Under the pieces are notes generated by a model, which had not been told where the DNA came from, ran no database searches, and saw only the letters and a program-made list of their open reading frames with translations. A stretch of 64,000 nt of DNA from Amia ocellicauda (Eukaryota > Chordata > Actinopteri > Amiiformes > Amiidae), in assembly GCF_036373705.1 (NCBI RefSeq), contig NC_089851.1:58850850-58914849 (forward strand), written 5' to 3'. Made by a program: the position numbers and the translations under genes. This document shows, in pieces, positions 55,898 through 64,000 of this stretch (the first letter of the stretch is position 1; each line of letters starts with the position of its first letter).

Positions 55898-56560
55898 ATG
55901 GAACATGCTCGGAAAATGTTTTTGGTCCCTCAGGATCAGCTTGAAAAACTGAAAAAAAATGTTGCCGGTCCAGAAACCCTCCAACAAACTGTTGAAAATA
56001 ACTTGGACTCTGAAATGAAAGCTATATTAGCCAGGGTTGATTTAAATCAGCATTCCAAACCCCAATTGTATAGTGCCACAATACAACAATATACAGTATC
56101 TGGTTCGGCAGGGGGAAAAAGATTACAACACTTTAACTTTAAACATGGCCTCTCGAGAAAACGGGATTGCGGATGAGGGGACTGTGGCTGATAAGGGTTT
56201 TGATGCTCAGCCCTCTGTGATAGCGGATACCGAGCCTGTTGAGGGTTTTTCCTCCTCGCCAGAGGTCGATGTTGTAACTGATGTTTTGAGAAACATGCCT
56301 TCCAGAAGCAAAAGAAATGCTGAATATATCCTGCACAAAATGGTTCAGAAACCACGTGTAAAGGACAATTGATCAAAGGATCACATATGTTTGATCTGTT
56401 GAAGAGTGTCACTAGCACTAATAAGATCCCTGCTAGCTGCAGACCTGTAGGCTGGAATTCTTTCCTACATGCGATGGCCTGTCTGAACATCCCACAATCA
56501 ACAGTGCCTAACCAGGAGACACGCCAAAAAATACACATGTGTAAAGAGGGGGGAGGCTGA
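55898..56560 (+). pseudogene. Putative conserved Polinton virion protein, two frameshifts
   Basis: Three frames tile one protein: 55898 to about 56085 (KMFLVPQDQLEKLKK...), about 56085-56370 (YLVRQGEKDY... then NMPSRSKRNAEYIL), and 56372-56560 (GSHMFDLLKSV... then PVGWNSFLHAMACLNIPQST). The order and spacing fit a conserved Polinton ORF of unknown function found next to the packaging ATPase. The unrelated-looking acidic middle may be lineage-specific. Confidence 0.5.
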
Positions 56561-56890
56561 ATGGGAAGCTAAAACCCCAACTGCTCATTACTTACCCAGT
56601 GTTAAGCGAAGGATCTCAGGATCTAGTACACGTTGGTTTGCTTATTAATAGCCTGTTATTATTGTTTGTAAAACAGTGAATGAAGACCGACAACCGATTG
56701 TAATTATTTATTTTATGTTTTATTTTTCGAATGTTGTACAGATGTGTTCTTTATAACATGCCCCGTGTCTTCTATAATAAGTGTGTTAAATAAATGATTT
56801 GCTTCAAAGACTGATTCCTGTTTTTCTCCTTAACATACGTGACATCTTTTAAAATCCTCACAAGAGCAGCCAGTCTGTATACAAGGGTTG
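56561..56890. other. Convergence zone between the two gene sets
   Basis: No gene. An aataaa on the plus strand near 56789 could serve as polyadenylation signal for the rightward genes. The missing remainder of the protease should lie here and does not. Confidence 0.45.
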
Positions 56891-57109
56891 TTAGCACCAT
56901 ACGTTACAGGTATATAAGGGTCCGTATACATTGTCCTGACAAACTGTCACTTTTTCATCATTCTGTTTAGGGTGAGTATTGATTATGTACATCGCTGGTA
57001 AATTCTTGATCTTAAATTTAGGCAGCTGGTCACAGGCATAGACCCCTTGAAACCGTTTGCGGGTACATGAGGTAGCCGTCATGATGGTGTTGAGCTCTAT
57101 GGTATTCAT
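56891..57109 (-). pseudogene. Adenovirus-type cysteine protease, N-terminal remnant
   Basis: Starts MNTIELNTIM... with FQGVYACDQLP and IINTHP, the characteristic N-terminal layout of the Polinton maturation protease (adenain family). After about 49 residues the sequence is unrelated, so the catalytic His, acidic residue and Cys are all absent. It would have processed capsid proteins. Confidence 0.7.
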
Positions 57110-57134
57110 TTTAATAATAATCATACAGAATGTT

Positions 57135-58415
57135 TCTTCTCTGATTCACCTCAATAATGTTGTGAAACACAGCGTACACGATCATATTTACAGTGCGGGG
57201 TAGAGGCTATTTAAAACGCATCTCCAGACGCATGTTACCCGTTTTCACCAGTGAAAAATGTTGTCCACACTCTTCGTCGGGGGTCAGGTTGAATCTGTAC
57301 AGCGTGTAGCCGCTGCAGTATTCCTGGCTATTGATCATCAGAGGTTGATCCTTGAGATGACGACCCGTAGCCAATACTAGACTGTAATATTCCCGAACAG
57401 CATTGCTGTTTTCAAAGTCCGGTTGAAAAGGCTTGGACGGGACCTGCACTCCGTCAACGTACAATGCTATAAATTCTGCGTTTAATGTTTAAAGTTAAAG
57501 GGGTTCTTGTTGTATACCCTGGTAAAGGCATCATTATCCACTAGACCTATAATAACCTGTTTTGGGAGTTGCCCTAGAAAAAGATTTTCTTGGTTCATCA
57601 CACGTGTCCCCGCGGGGATACTGTGGACTTTCATATAGACTCTTTCTTTCGGGTACTTGGCGTTTGCCGTCATTAATGCCTGGGCGTGTCCTAGTTTAAC
57701 CGCTGGGGATACGGACACTTTTCACAAACAATGAGGTCGATAATATATTCAGTTTATATTTTTCAGTATCGGGAGTCATCAGACAGAAAGCATTTTTGCT
57801 CGGGATCATTTTAATTTTAATGTCTACCCTGTTGAGCATGAGTTTTTATTGAAAAAATATGTCCACATGAATATGCCCTATTAGCTCAAAGGTCCGGCCT
57901 TCGTCTGAAAAGGCTGCTCTTTTTTGCAAGCCCTCATTGAGTCCATCTGTATCCCTGTCGTCCATAGCTTCTGGGGTGTCTTTGAAGAACAGGCCAGGAC
58001 TGAACTGCTTGCTTAGAGTCTCCTCACTATAATTAAGGATACACTCCATCATGGCTCTATAGGGGTAGGTATTGCTGCTTTGACTAATGAGTCGATCACC
58101 CAGGGTCACGTCCACTTGTGAAAACATGGTGGCCATAGGGTAATTGATGACACCAACGTTGGCTGCCTTCACTGTTGCATCCCCATCCTCCTCATCCACT
58201 CTGCAGTTGATTAAAATGACAGTGTTGTTCAAATCAATATAATCTTCCCCATTTCCCGCTATGAAAAACTCCAGAGGGGCCGTTTCTGAAATTGCGGAAA
58301 GAGGTAGTATCTCTACATAGATGCTTTTATCTATACTCGTTTGGGTGTACGGGACTGTAAACAGGTCCAGTTCTGATTTAATGCATTCTTCCGATAGGCT
58401 ATGGAAAAAAGACAT
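57135..58415 (-). pseudogene. Major capsid protein (double jelly-roll), broken
   Basis: Start ATG 58415. The N-terminal frame includes LDLFTVPYTQTSIDKS, PLEFFIAGNGEDYIDLNNT and MFSQVDVTLGDRLISQSSN. It ends at an in-frame TAA (57846-57844), after which the same frame continues (MLNRVDIKIKMIPSK). A frame change near 57718 gives a piece with GQLPKQVIIGLVDNDAF. A second change near 57482 returns to the original frame (LYVDGVQVPSKPFQPDF, GYTLYRFNLTPDE, GNMRLEMRF). Word order matches the Polinton hexon-like major capsid protein. At least three lesions. Confidence 0.88.
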
Positions 58416-58439
58416 GTTTAAAAGATGTAACCTGAAGAT

Positions 58440-58853
58440 CTATTGGGCTTTCTTTGAGACTTTCTTTTTGCAGGTTTTCTCTTCTGTTGCTTCCTTCTCC
58501 GAGGGATTCTGTGGTGTGTTGGAGAATGAGCGAGTCTTCGTTTTTTTGTTAGCTGGGGGTCTTCGCTGCCCTGGTGGGTGTCTGCTGCTTCTTCTTTTAC
58601 CCCCGCCCCTCGACATCACCATGAGTCCCGAACCCTCCTGATGCTCATGGCTAGCTGAGCGGTTCATAACATTGGCGAAAACATCACTAACAATGTTTTT
58701 AGCCGCTGATTTCAAGTGGGGTCTGGCTATAGCAAAGCCTCTCTTGAGCAGGGGTACGGCCATTCTAAAAAGACCACGAAAGAGTCCACCTAGCCCGGCC
58801 CCATACATAGTGGAGGATCCTACAAACCCGGGCAAGCCATTCCCGGCTTGCAT
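58440..58853 (-). CDS. pVI-like/basic minor virion protein
   Basis: 137 residues from ATG 58853, overlapping the end of the penton frame. The N-terminus has GNGLPGFVGSSTMYGAGLGG followed by an amphipathic segment (LFRGLFRMAVPLLKRGFA), the layout of the membrane-active internal protein of adeno-like virions. The C-terminal half is highly basic and Ser/Pro-rich (GGGKRRSSRHPPGQRRPP), suggesting DNA contact. Open throughout. Its gene lies between penton and major capsid genes. Role inferred from layout. Confidence 0.6.
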   Translation of the reverse strand: MQAGNGLPGFVGSSTMYGAGLGGLFRGLFRMAVPLLKRGFAIARPHLKSAAKNIVSDVFANVMNRSASHEHQEGSGLMVMSRGGGKRRSSRHPPGQRRPPANKKTKTRSFSNTPQNPSEKEATEEKTCKKKVSKKAQ

Positions 58854-59623
58854 TTTGTAATAATCAACATAGGCCAGAGGATCGACATAACCCCTCGAAA
58901 ATGTAGTTTAACTATAATTTTACCGAAACGGAATGGTAAGTTGATATTCTGATCTGATTTTACTTCGATCGTGATGTTGTCAAAGTGTGTCTTTGAGACT
59001 GGTATGTAGTGCGGCTTGTCATAAGTAATTGTGATCATGTCATTGCTTTTACCTTTAATAAGTACATTTCTCAAAAGAGGCACATAACTATCACCAACCC
59101 TCTGGTGGGCAATGATGTCCGTATAGATGTAAAGAGTGTGAAAACCACCTCTGATATCGGCCGGGAAGGGGGCCACCACGTCTGAGAATGAGTTCTCCGT
59201 GTCAGTATAGAAGCCTATTATACGTCCCAGGGCCCCGCTGGTTTGAATACTAAGGCCAGGTTTTGACACAATGTACACTCGGTTTTTAATAGGATTGTAA
59301 TATAACTTGAGGCAGGGGTTCCCGTCTGAGAACTGCTTATTCATCTCATCTAATATTTTATCCACGCTGTCGTAATAACCCCCTTCGATCGTGAATGACC
59401 ATTGACTCTTTTTAACATGATCAAAAACTGAGAAGTTGGCATCTTTATCTTGTAAAATAGACCAAGTGTAAGGATACTGTATTTCCGCCAAACCCACTCC
59501 CCACGAACCCCTTAGATCTATAGATTTTCCAAATTGCACTGTGTAACTGGATATTTCATTTTTAGGATATATATCGAGAGAGGAGTTACTGGGTAGAGTC
59601 ACGTAGAAGCCACCTAATTCCAT
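58820..59623 (-). CDS. Penton (single jelly-roll minor capsid) protein
   Basis: 267 codons from ATG 59623, no internal stop. It starts MELGGFYVTLPSNSS, includes GSWGVGLAEIQYPYTW and a GRIIGF segment, and near the C-terminus YVPLLRNVL and FGKIIVKLHFR. These match the Polinton penton layout. The last about 22 codons after HFR read through the start of the downstream gene in another frame, so the original stop may have been lost by a small shift. It would form the five-fold vertices of the capsid. One of the few open core genes here. Confidence 0.8.
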   Translation of the reverse strand: MELGGFYVTLPSNSSLDIYPKNEISSYTVQFGKSIDLRGSWGVGLAEIQYPYTWSILQDKDANFSVFDHVKKSQWSFTIEGGYYDSVDKILDEMNKQFSDGNPCLKLYYNPIKNRVYIVSKPGLSIQTSGALGRIIGFYTDTENSFSDVVAPFPADIRGGFHTLYIYTDIIAHQRVGDSYVPLLRNVLIKGKSNDMITITYDKPHYIPVSKTHFDNITIEVKSDQNINLPFRFGKIIVKLHFRGVMSILWPMLIITKCKPGMACPGL

Positions 59624-59709
59624 CTTGAGAAACTAAAGTAATGCCCCCCACCACACCCGCGGACATCTTGTTATAAGGCTTGAATAACACAAACCTGTTG
59701 CTCCGGGAC
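59624..59709. other. Short spacer between penton and integrase genes
   Basis: No separate gene; the integrase gene ends on this side. Confidence 0.4.
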
Positions 59710-60762
59710 TCAACTATTGAACTTTTCAGGCCAACCTCTCCATTGCACTAACACATATTTTTTCCGGTTTTGGTTTTTTTCCGCTATAATCTTTTCAACT
59801 CTGAATACTCTATCTTTACCCACAATAATTTTTTGTAACTTGGCAGCTTAAAACGTCCCTTCTATTTCCTCCCCGTCATAGTCTTTTAACCGGTACACGG
59901 GGGGGTCTCTAGCCAACTGTTCGGTAACTGTAAAATATTCATCAGTAAATGTTTGTTTATAACCTTTGGCAAAAGGGTTGCGCAGCTTTGAAACTCTCAC
60001 CACATCCCCGACATTGAACTTATAAGTAGTTTTTTCTGTCTTAAAAAAGGGACCGTATACATTTTTATATACCTTAAAAGAATTACTCTTGTTAACATCT
60101 ATAGGCTTCATTTTAATACTGGTGTGATATCCTCGGTTGTAAACTTCGATAAAATCCTGAACTTTATCAACATACTTGAACGTGTTGACAGCTGTAAAAT
60201 ATCTCCACATTATTGTCTTTATGGTGCGGTTAAACCTCTCCACAACCGATGCCTTAAGCTCATTACCGGTGGTGAAATGATGTATATTGTGTCTCTTCAA
60301 CAGATTCTGAAATTCTCTTTTGAGAAACTCTTTTCCTTTATCAGTCTGCAGTTTTTTAGGACACCGACCCTGGGACAATATATCCTCAAAGGCCCTTGTC
60401 ACCACACTACCTGTTTTATTGTGCAGAATTCGGATCCATGCGTATTTCGATAACACATCGATGCACATCAACATAAATTTGTGACCATTGTTATCTTTTG
60501 ATAAATTTGACATATCGACTAGATCCATCTGCCATTATGAGTCTATGTCAGTCACATAGACGCGATTTCTTTTAAAGTTAATTCTGAGCGGTTTATGTAG
60601 GGTATAGGCGTCTTGTGCCCTTAGCCATTCTGAAACAACCTCATCCTTAGCCTTAACCCCGGCTTCAGTTAGTCCTCTTTGAAAACCTTTCTTACCAGCC
60701 AAACCACCGGCCTTGGCCGGGTTGTAGTACAGATCCTTCATCTGGGGAGCTTGCAGAGTCAT
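59710..60762 (-). pseudogene. Retroviral-type integrase with chromodomain, three nonsense changes
   Basis: One frame runs from ATG 60762 to 59710, about 350 codons, broken only by TAA at 60532-60534, TAA at 59848-59850 and TGA at 59710-59712. The N-terminal part has a YYNPAKAGGLAGKKGF segment. The catalytic core has QMDLVDM, QTDKGKEF and ASVVERFNRT; I count 33 residues between the last two acidic residues. A C-terminal barrel (FNVGDVVRVSK) is followed by a chromodomain-like segment (VFRVEKIIAEK, YVLVQWRGWPEKFNS). Family resemblance suggests the first and last stops replaced Gln/Trp-type codons. The enzyme would insert the element and produce 6-bp target duplications. Confidence 0.87.
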
Positions 60763-60885
60763 TCTGTCAGATCACACGACACAATGAGCAAAGTTTTTTA
60801 TACATGTTTTTTTTATTCCATTTCAGGCGAACAAACACCTCTTTTTAGACAATTGAGAAAAGTATAACATACACAACAATTTTTT

Positions 60886-61311
60886 CTACGGTCCAAACAA
60901 AAATAAATCAGATGATTGGTTACTTGTTCTATATCGACAACGACATGTTTTTTTATCACACACATCGATTACATACACAAATAAAACAACAATATGGGCT
61001 ATTTTAAAAGTAAACAAAGGTTTGTTAAACATGATCAGTAAAAATTCATACAGATGATGATGAAAAGGACTAACATCCTTCTGGGCGCCCTCGACCATCT
61101 CACTCCAGTTTTCGTATCCCCCAGTCTCTGTTACGGCGGCCATGAAATTTTCCAGGTTTGAAAGTTGGTCATTATCTACGGTTAAATCTGTAGAGAAAAG
61201 GCTCGCATAGGCTACTTTTTTGTCAAGCACATGGTGTAATAGAGCTCTCAGGCTATCCACCGAGCGTTGATGGCAGATCCAGTTGCAGAAGCAGTCCAGA
61301 ACATTTCCCAT
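60886..61311 (-). CDS. Short protein with N-myristoyl/Cys start and C-terminal membrane segment
   Basis: 141 residues from ATG 61311, open. It starts MGNVLDCFCNWIC: Gly2 followed by three nearby Cys suits myristoylation plus palmitoylation, although position 6 is Asp rather than the preferred Ser/Thr. Residues about 60-75 read ETGGYENWSEMVEG. A hydrophobic segment (FKIAHIVVLFVYVIDVC) lies near residue 110, followed by a basic Cys-rich tail. The start lies inside the preceding gene in another frame. I do not recognise the family. The GG-aromatic-acidic stretch followed by a tail-anchor-like segment faintly recalls the BH2-plus-tail end of Bcl-2 proteins, but no BH1 is visible. Confidence 0.55.
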   Translation of the reverse strand: MGNVLDCFCNWICHQRSVDSLRALLHHVLDKKVAYASLFSTDLTVDNDQLSNLENFMAAVTETGGYENWSEMVEGAQKDVSPFHHHLYEFLLIMFNKPLFTFKIAHIVVLFVYVIDVCDKKTCRCRYRTSNQSSDLFLFGP

Positions 61312-62223
61312 CTTCCAGGTCCCTCAGTTCTTTATGGAAGAAATACTCTTTTAGCTTCCTGGCGGTTTTTCTACTCGGCTCATCCAGGTCATTGAACAGC
61401 TCAGTTTCTCATTTATATACTTCTCATTTTTCAACTCCAGCAAAATCTCATCTATGATTTTCTGGACTTGCCCGGAAGAGGCCCGCAGGTGGGAGTAAGA
61501 TATCGCCTTGATTAGCGCCAGCTTCAGCCATGGTTTGTTCAGTCTTCTGTAAATCACATCGAAATAGTATCGGAAATAATAGGCATCTGGGTCAAACAGA
61601 CAGCTGTGCCTCAACTGGCTGGGGTGATTCACTTCACAACCCTGACAGACTGATTTTAGGGTTTGGTCGATGAGAACCGGCAGAATATATACCAGGGTGC
61701 TTTTAACAATTCTGCTTACATCGACCCGCACACCGGGCATAAAGCCATCGTCTTCATCATGCCCCTGAGGCGGTTCGCTGCTCATTGGGTCGCTTGGTTG
61801 GCTGTGGGTTGTTTCTACAGCCGCTGGAATGCCCCCTTCCTGAGACGAGTCCGCGATAGACAGTGCAGCAAACGCAGAACCGTTCAGGACCTCCTGAGCC
61901 TGTACATCCCAGAGACTAGCTTCGATGTCTATCGCAAAGCGTCCTGTTTTGTCTTGCGGAATCGGGTGTTGAGGTCCCGGAGGTTGGCCGCAGTCAGAGG
62001 TTTCAGGCATGTATACAAAATCGGGTGAATAGAACCAAGGTAGATCCCGGGATTGGAGAGGGGTGTAGAGCCTGTCGACATCCATAGCTTTCGGGTAAGA
62101 CATTGTCTTTAAACATTGATCGGGGGGTGATGTATACCGTCTCTTCACTACGTCACGATAACCCGCCCTCTTAGAAGAGAGTGGCCCCTGCGGCTCCGTA
62201 CCCACCACCAAAACCCTGAGCAT
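61256..62223 (-). pseudogene. Cys/His protein of the right terminus, one frameshift
   Basis: Open from ATG 62223 (right at the end of the terminal repeat) for 290 codons. The annotated start may instead be the Met of MSYPKAMDVDRL. An acidic, Pro/Ser-rich middle (about residues 130-165) precedes VCQGCEVNHPSQLRHSCLF, a C-x2-C...H...H-x-C cluster likely to bind zinc. A helical region follows (LNKPWLKLALIKAIS, QKIIDEILLELKN). A single-base frame change near 61405 ends the frame early at 61351. In the adjacent frame, coherent helical sequence continues to about 61256, overlapping the next gene. The function is not established; a regulatory or early role is a guess. Confidence 0.5.
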
Positions 62224-62257
62224 TCATTTTAATCTCAGACTTCACGTTATGCGTTTC

Positions 62258-62296
<39 letters not shown>

Positions 62297-62916
62297 CGAG
62301 AGAGAGCTAAAATAAATTTTAAAAAACTTTCCCCCTAAGCACTTTACTTAGAAGGCTAGAGTAATTTAAGGCGTTCTAAAGATTAAGAATGTAAGAAAAT
62401 AATGTGGTATATCGTAACATTTGTAAGCCAGGATAAGGGACTGTTAAGAAATTGAACAATATCTTAAGTTTAAATCTTATGAACTTTTAAGACAGTTAGA
62501 AGGCCTTTACTAGAAGGTGTTTAACTAAAAAAAGAATGAATTCACTACAAGATAAAGAGAGAGAGATAGATAGATAGATAACTATTACTGAAACAATGGA
62601 GCTATTCTAACTTAATAGGGGGGGGGGGGGGGGGGTCACAAACCCCCAGGACCTGAAACATTCACACTCTGAACATTCACACTCTCCGGCAAGAACAAAG
62701 GCCAGCAGAACTAAGCAGTGTGGGTGGAGGGAGGGGGGCTAGGGGCGAGAGAAGGACAGTTGGATAAGGGAGGTCATCGGGGTCATCAGGGTCATCGTGG
62801 GTGGTTAGGGCGCTATGGGTGTACACTTCCGTCCGGATATGACGTAGGTATAATAAACAAGTGACGTAACATGCCATAAAATATCTGGAAATGCCTATGG
62901 CGCCCCCCATTCTACT
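62219..62916 (-). repeat. Polinton right terminal inverted repeat
   Basis: Reverse complement of 48414-49079, about 2% diverged outside simple repeats. It contains a (ga)n run (about 62260-62305), a short (gata)n run (62563-62580) and a G tract of about 19 (62618-62636). Confidence 0.93.
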
Positions 62917-64000
62917 GATGTGGAATGATTAATGTACATTAAGAAATGAGAAACCAAAGCTAGCTATCTTAAAACATTTGTTAGAGAAAAGAAAGAAAAG
63001 ACAAAAGCCATAATTCAATCTAACCTAAGTCGAATGCCCCGAAGAGAATTAAAAACAACAAAACATATTTTTTTCAGTATAAATGACAGTCCTCAAGATA
63101 CTGAAGGAAAATTACTAGATAAGTAATAAATAAGGGTAGTTTGAGACACTGCAGGTCAATATAACATGCCAACCAAAACCATGGTATCTGAATTTACTTT
63201 GGATATAAATTAATATATATCTCTTTGTATGTTTGTACGTTTACAGTTTGCGCAAGGTAAATGTCCGTATGTCATGTCATTTTCATTTACTGTATAGTCC
63301 AGAATATGACTGAGAGTCATAAGTCACAAATAGTTACAGAATGATAGCTAAAAAACACCAGTTAAATATGTTGTAATAACAGACCTACAAGAAAAGTAAG
63401 CATTTAACTGTACACAGAATGCTATTGCAAACAGAAATAATAATACAAAATTAATTTATTTAAATAGGTCTTACGAATACAGAAGTTTAAACTAACATGT
63501 TAGAAATGGAATTAGAGCCAAATTTAGAAATGGGAATCCGAGGCAACCGCAAACATTCGGTGAAGGTTTCTTAGATATTGATAAATAGATAACCAGATAC
63601 TCCAGGAAATTAAAGACGTGGTAATTTGGTAGCTATGAGTTCCACAATGAAGAGTTTTTAAATCCCTAGAAATAGATCCCAAATACAATGTGTAGGTAAG
63701 AAATTAACTATTGATCAGTTCAATCTGGTTCGGGAACAGTTCTTCTGAACCTGTACCGGTGTAGACTGGACTTCAATAGGAGAAAGCTGACACAATAAAG
63801 ACATGAGCCGCGCAGGCGGACAGTCTTAGTGCCCACGCAGGTTCTTAGTTGGGGAAATAATTGACTGGACACATTTTTTGAAAATGTGTTTTCCTGAAGT
63901 ACCTGGACATCATTATTCAGATCAATGAAAAAGCTTATTTTCCAAAGATTAAAAGATGTAACATAACTAATTTAATGAAACATAGTCATGGCAAGTTATA
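62917..64000 (+). other. Flank of Polinton, possibly the remainder of the disrupted gag
   Basis: Immediately after the repeat, the frame continuing the retroviral gag (…KVFIM before 48414) reads WND, a stop, then LRNEKPKLAILKHLLEKRKK, which suits a matrix-region continuation. Further stops follow and beyond about 63070 I see nothing recognisable; the rest is AT-rich. Confidence 0.35.

Larger units (their letters stand above)
39705..56180 (+). repeat. Large segmental duplication, copy B (16.48 kb)
   Basis: Same orientation as 9473-25963. The left edge joins array sequence (cttg) to ttgggtggtgatt with one base of overlap. The right edge is invisible in B because the Polinton continues uninterrupted. 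B is therefore joined to the original right flank and A to the original left flank, as in a tandem duplication whose junction gained the 13.7-kb spacer. Confidence 0.95.
48414..62916 (+). mobile_element. Polinton/Maverick (adintovirus-like) element, copy B, both ends present
   Basis: 14.5 kb between AG...CT ends with inverted repeats of about 0.7 kb. The flanking hexamers are tatgta (48408-48413) and gatgtg (62917-62922), 4 of 6 identical, consistent with a mutated 6-bp target duplication. Gene content (PolB, packaging ATPase, integrase with chromodomain, protease, major capsid, penton) is diagnostic for the group. Left-half genes read rightward and right-half genes leftward, converging near 56600-56900. 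Nearly all core genes carry lesions, so it is a fossil. Confidence 0.92.

Noticed and set aside
56047-56538. 163-codon minus-strand frame considered as the protease
   Set aside because: It is antisense to the putative virion protein; the recognisable protease N-terminus is at 56891-57109.

Overview
The window is animal nuclear DNA, most likely from a ray-finned fish. It has vertebrate-type tRNA genes, a fish-style tRNA-derived SINE, Tc1 and hAT transposons, L1-Tx1-type LINEs, an endogenous retrovirus and a Polinton/Maverick (adintovirus-like) element. The species cannot be read from it. I see no intact single-copy host protein gene; nearly everything recognisable is mobile or tRNA-derived.

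Layout. 1-7300: AT-rich DNA with decayed repeats (a SINE, a MITE-like palindrome, a hAT remnant). 7303-13440: a dead L1-Tx1 LINE flanked by TATC/ATCC microsatellite. 14315-16125: a Tc1 remnant holding a 492-bp hAT MITE. 16807-18178: a retroviral LTR, leader and broken gag start. 18179-25963: the left half of a Polinton inserted in that gag. 25964-39704: a 13.7-kb spacer. 39705-56180: a second, about 99.6% identical copy of 9473-25963. 56181-62916: the rest of the Polinton to its right inverted repeat. 62917-64000: flank, possibly the remainder of the retroviral gag.

The spacer is a tRNA island. It holds Leu-, Asp-, Ser-, Asn- and Thr-like sequences and nine tRNA-Pro-like sequences in a roughly 540-bp tandem array. 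A second, much younger LINE is present as two halves in opposite orientation: ORF1 plus endonuclease on the minus strand against the Polinton junction, and reverse transcriptase on the plus strand inside the tRNA-Pro array. Both halves are open and break within a few codons of the same point of ORF2.

The Polinton at 48414-62916 (14.5 kb) has inverted repeats of about 0.7 kb. Left-half genes read rightward: a small spliced gene, a PolB region, packaging ATPase, a small basic protein and a putative virion protein. Right-half genes read leftward from the right repeat: a Cys/His protein, a short putatively acylated membrane protein, integrase with chromodomain, penton, a pVI-like/basic protein, major capsid protein and a truncated protease. 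Together these would supply protein-primed replication, integration, packaging and an icosahedral capsid, but most are broken. Lesions shared by both copies predate the duplication; some are private to one copy. The most unusual items are the multi-exon gene beside the left repeat, present and open in both copies, and the split LINE at the duplication junction.
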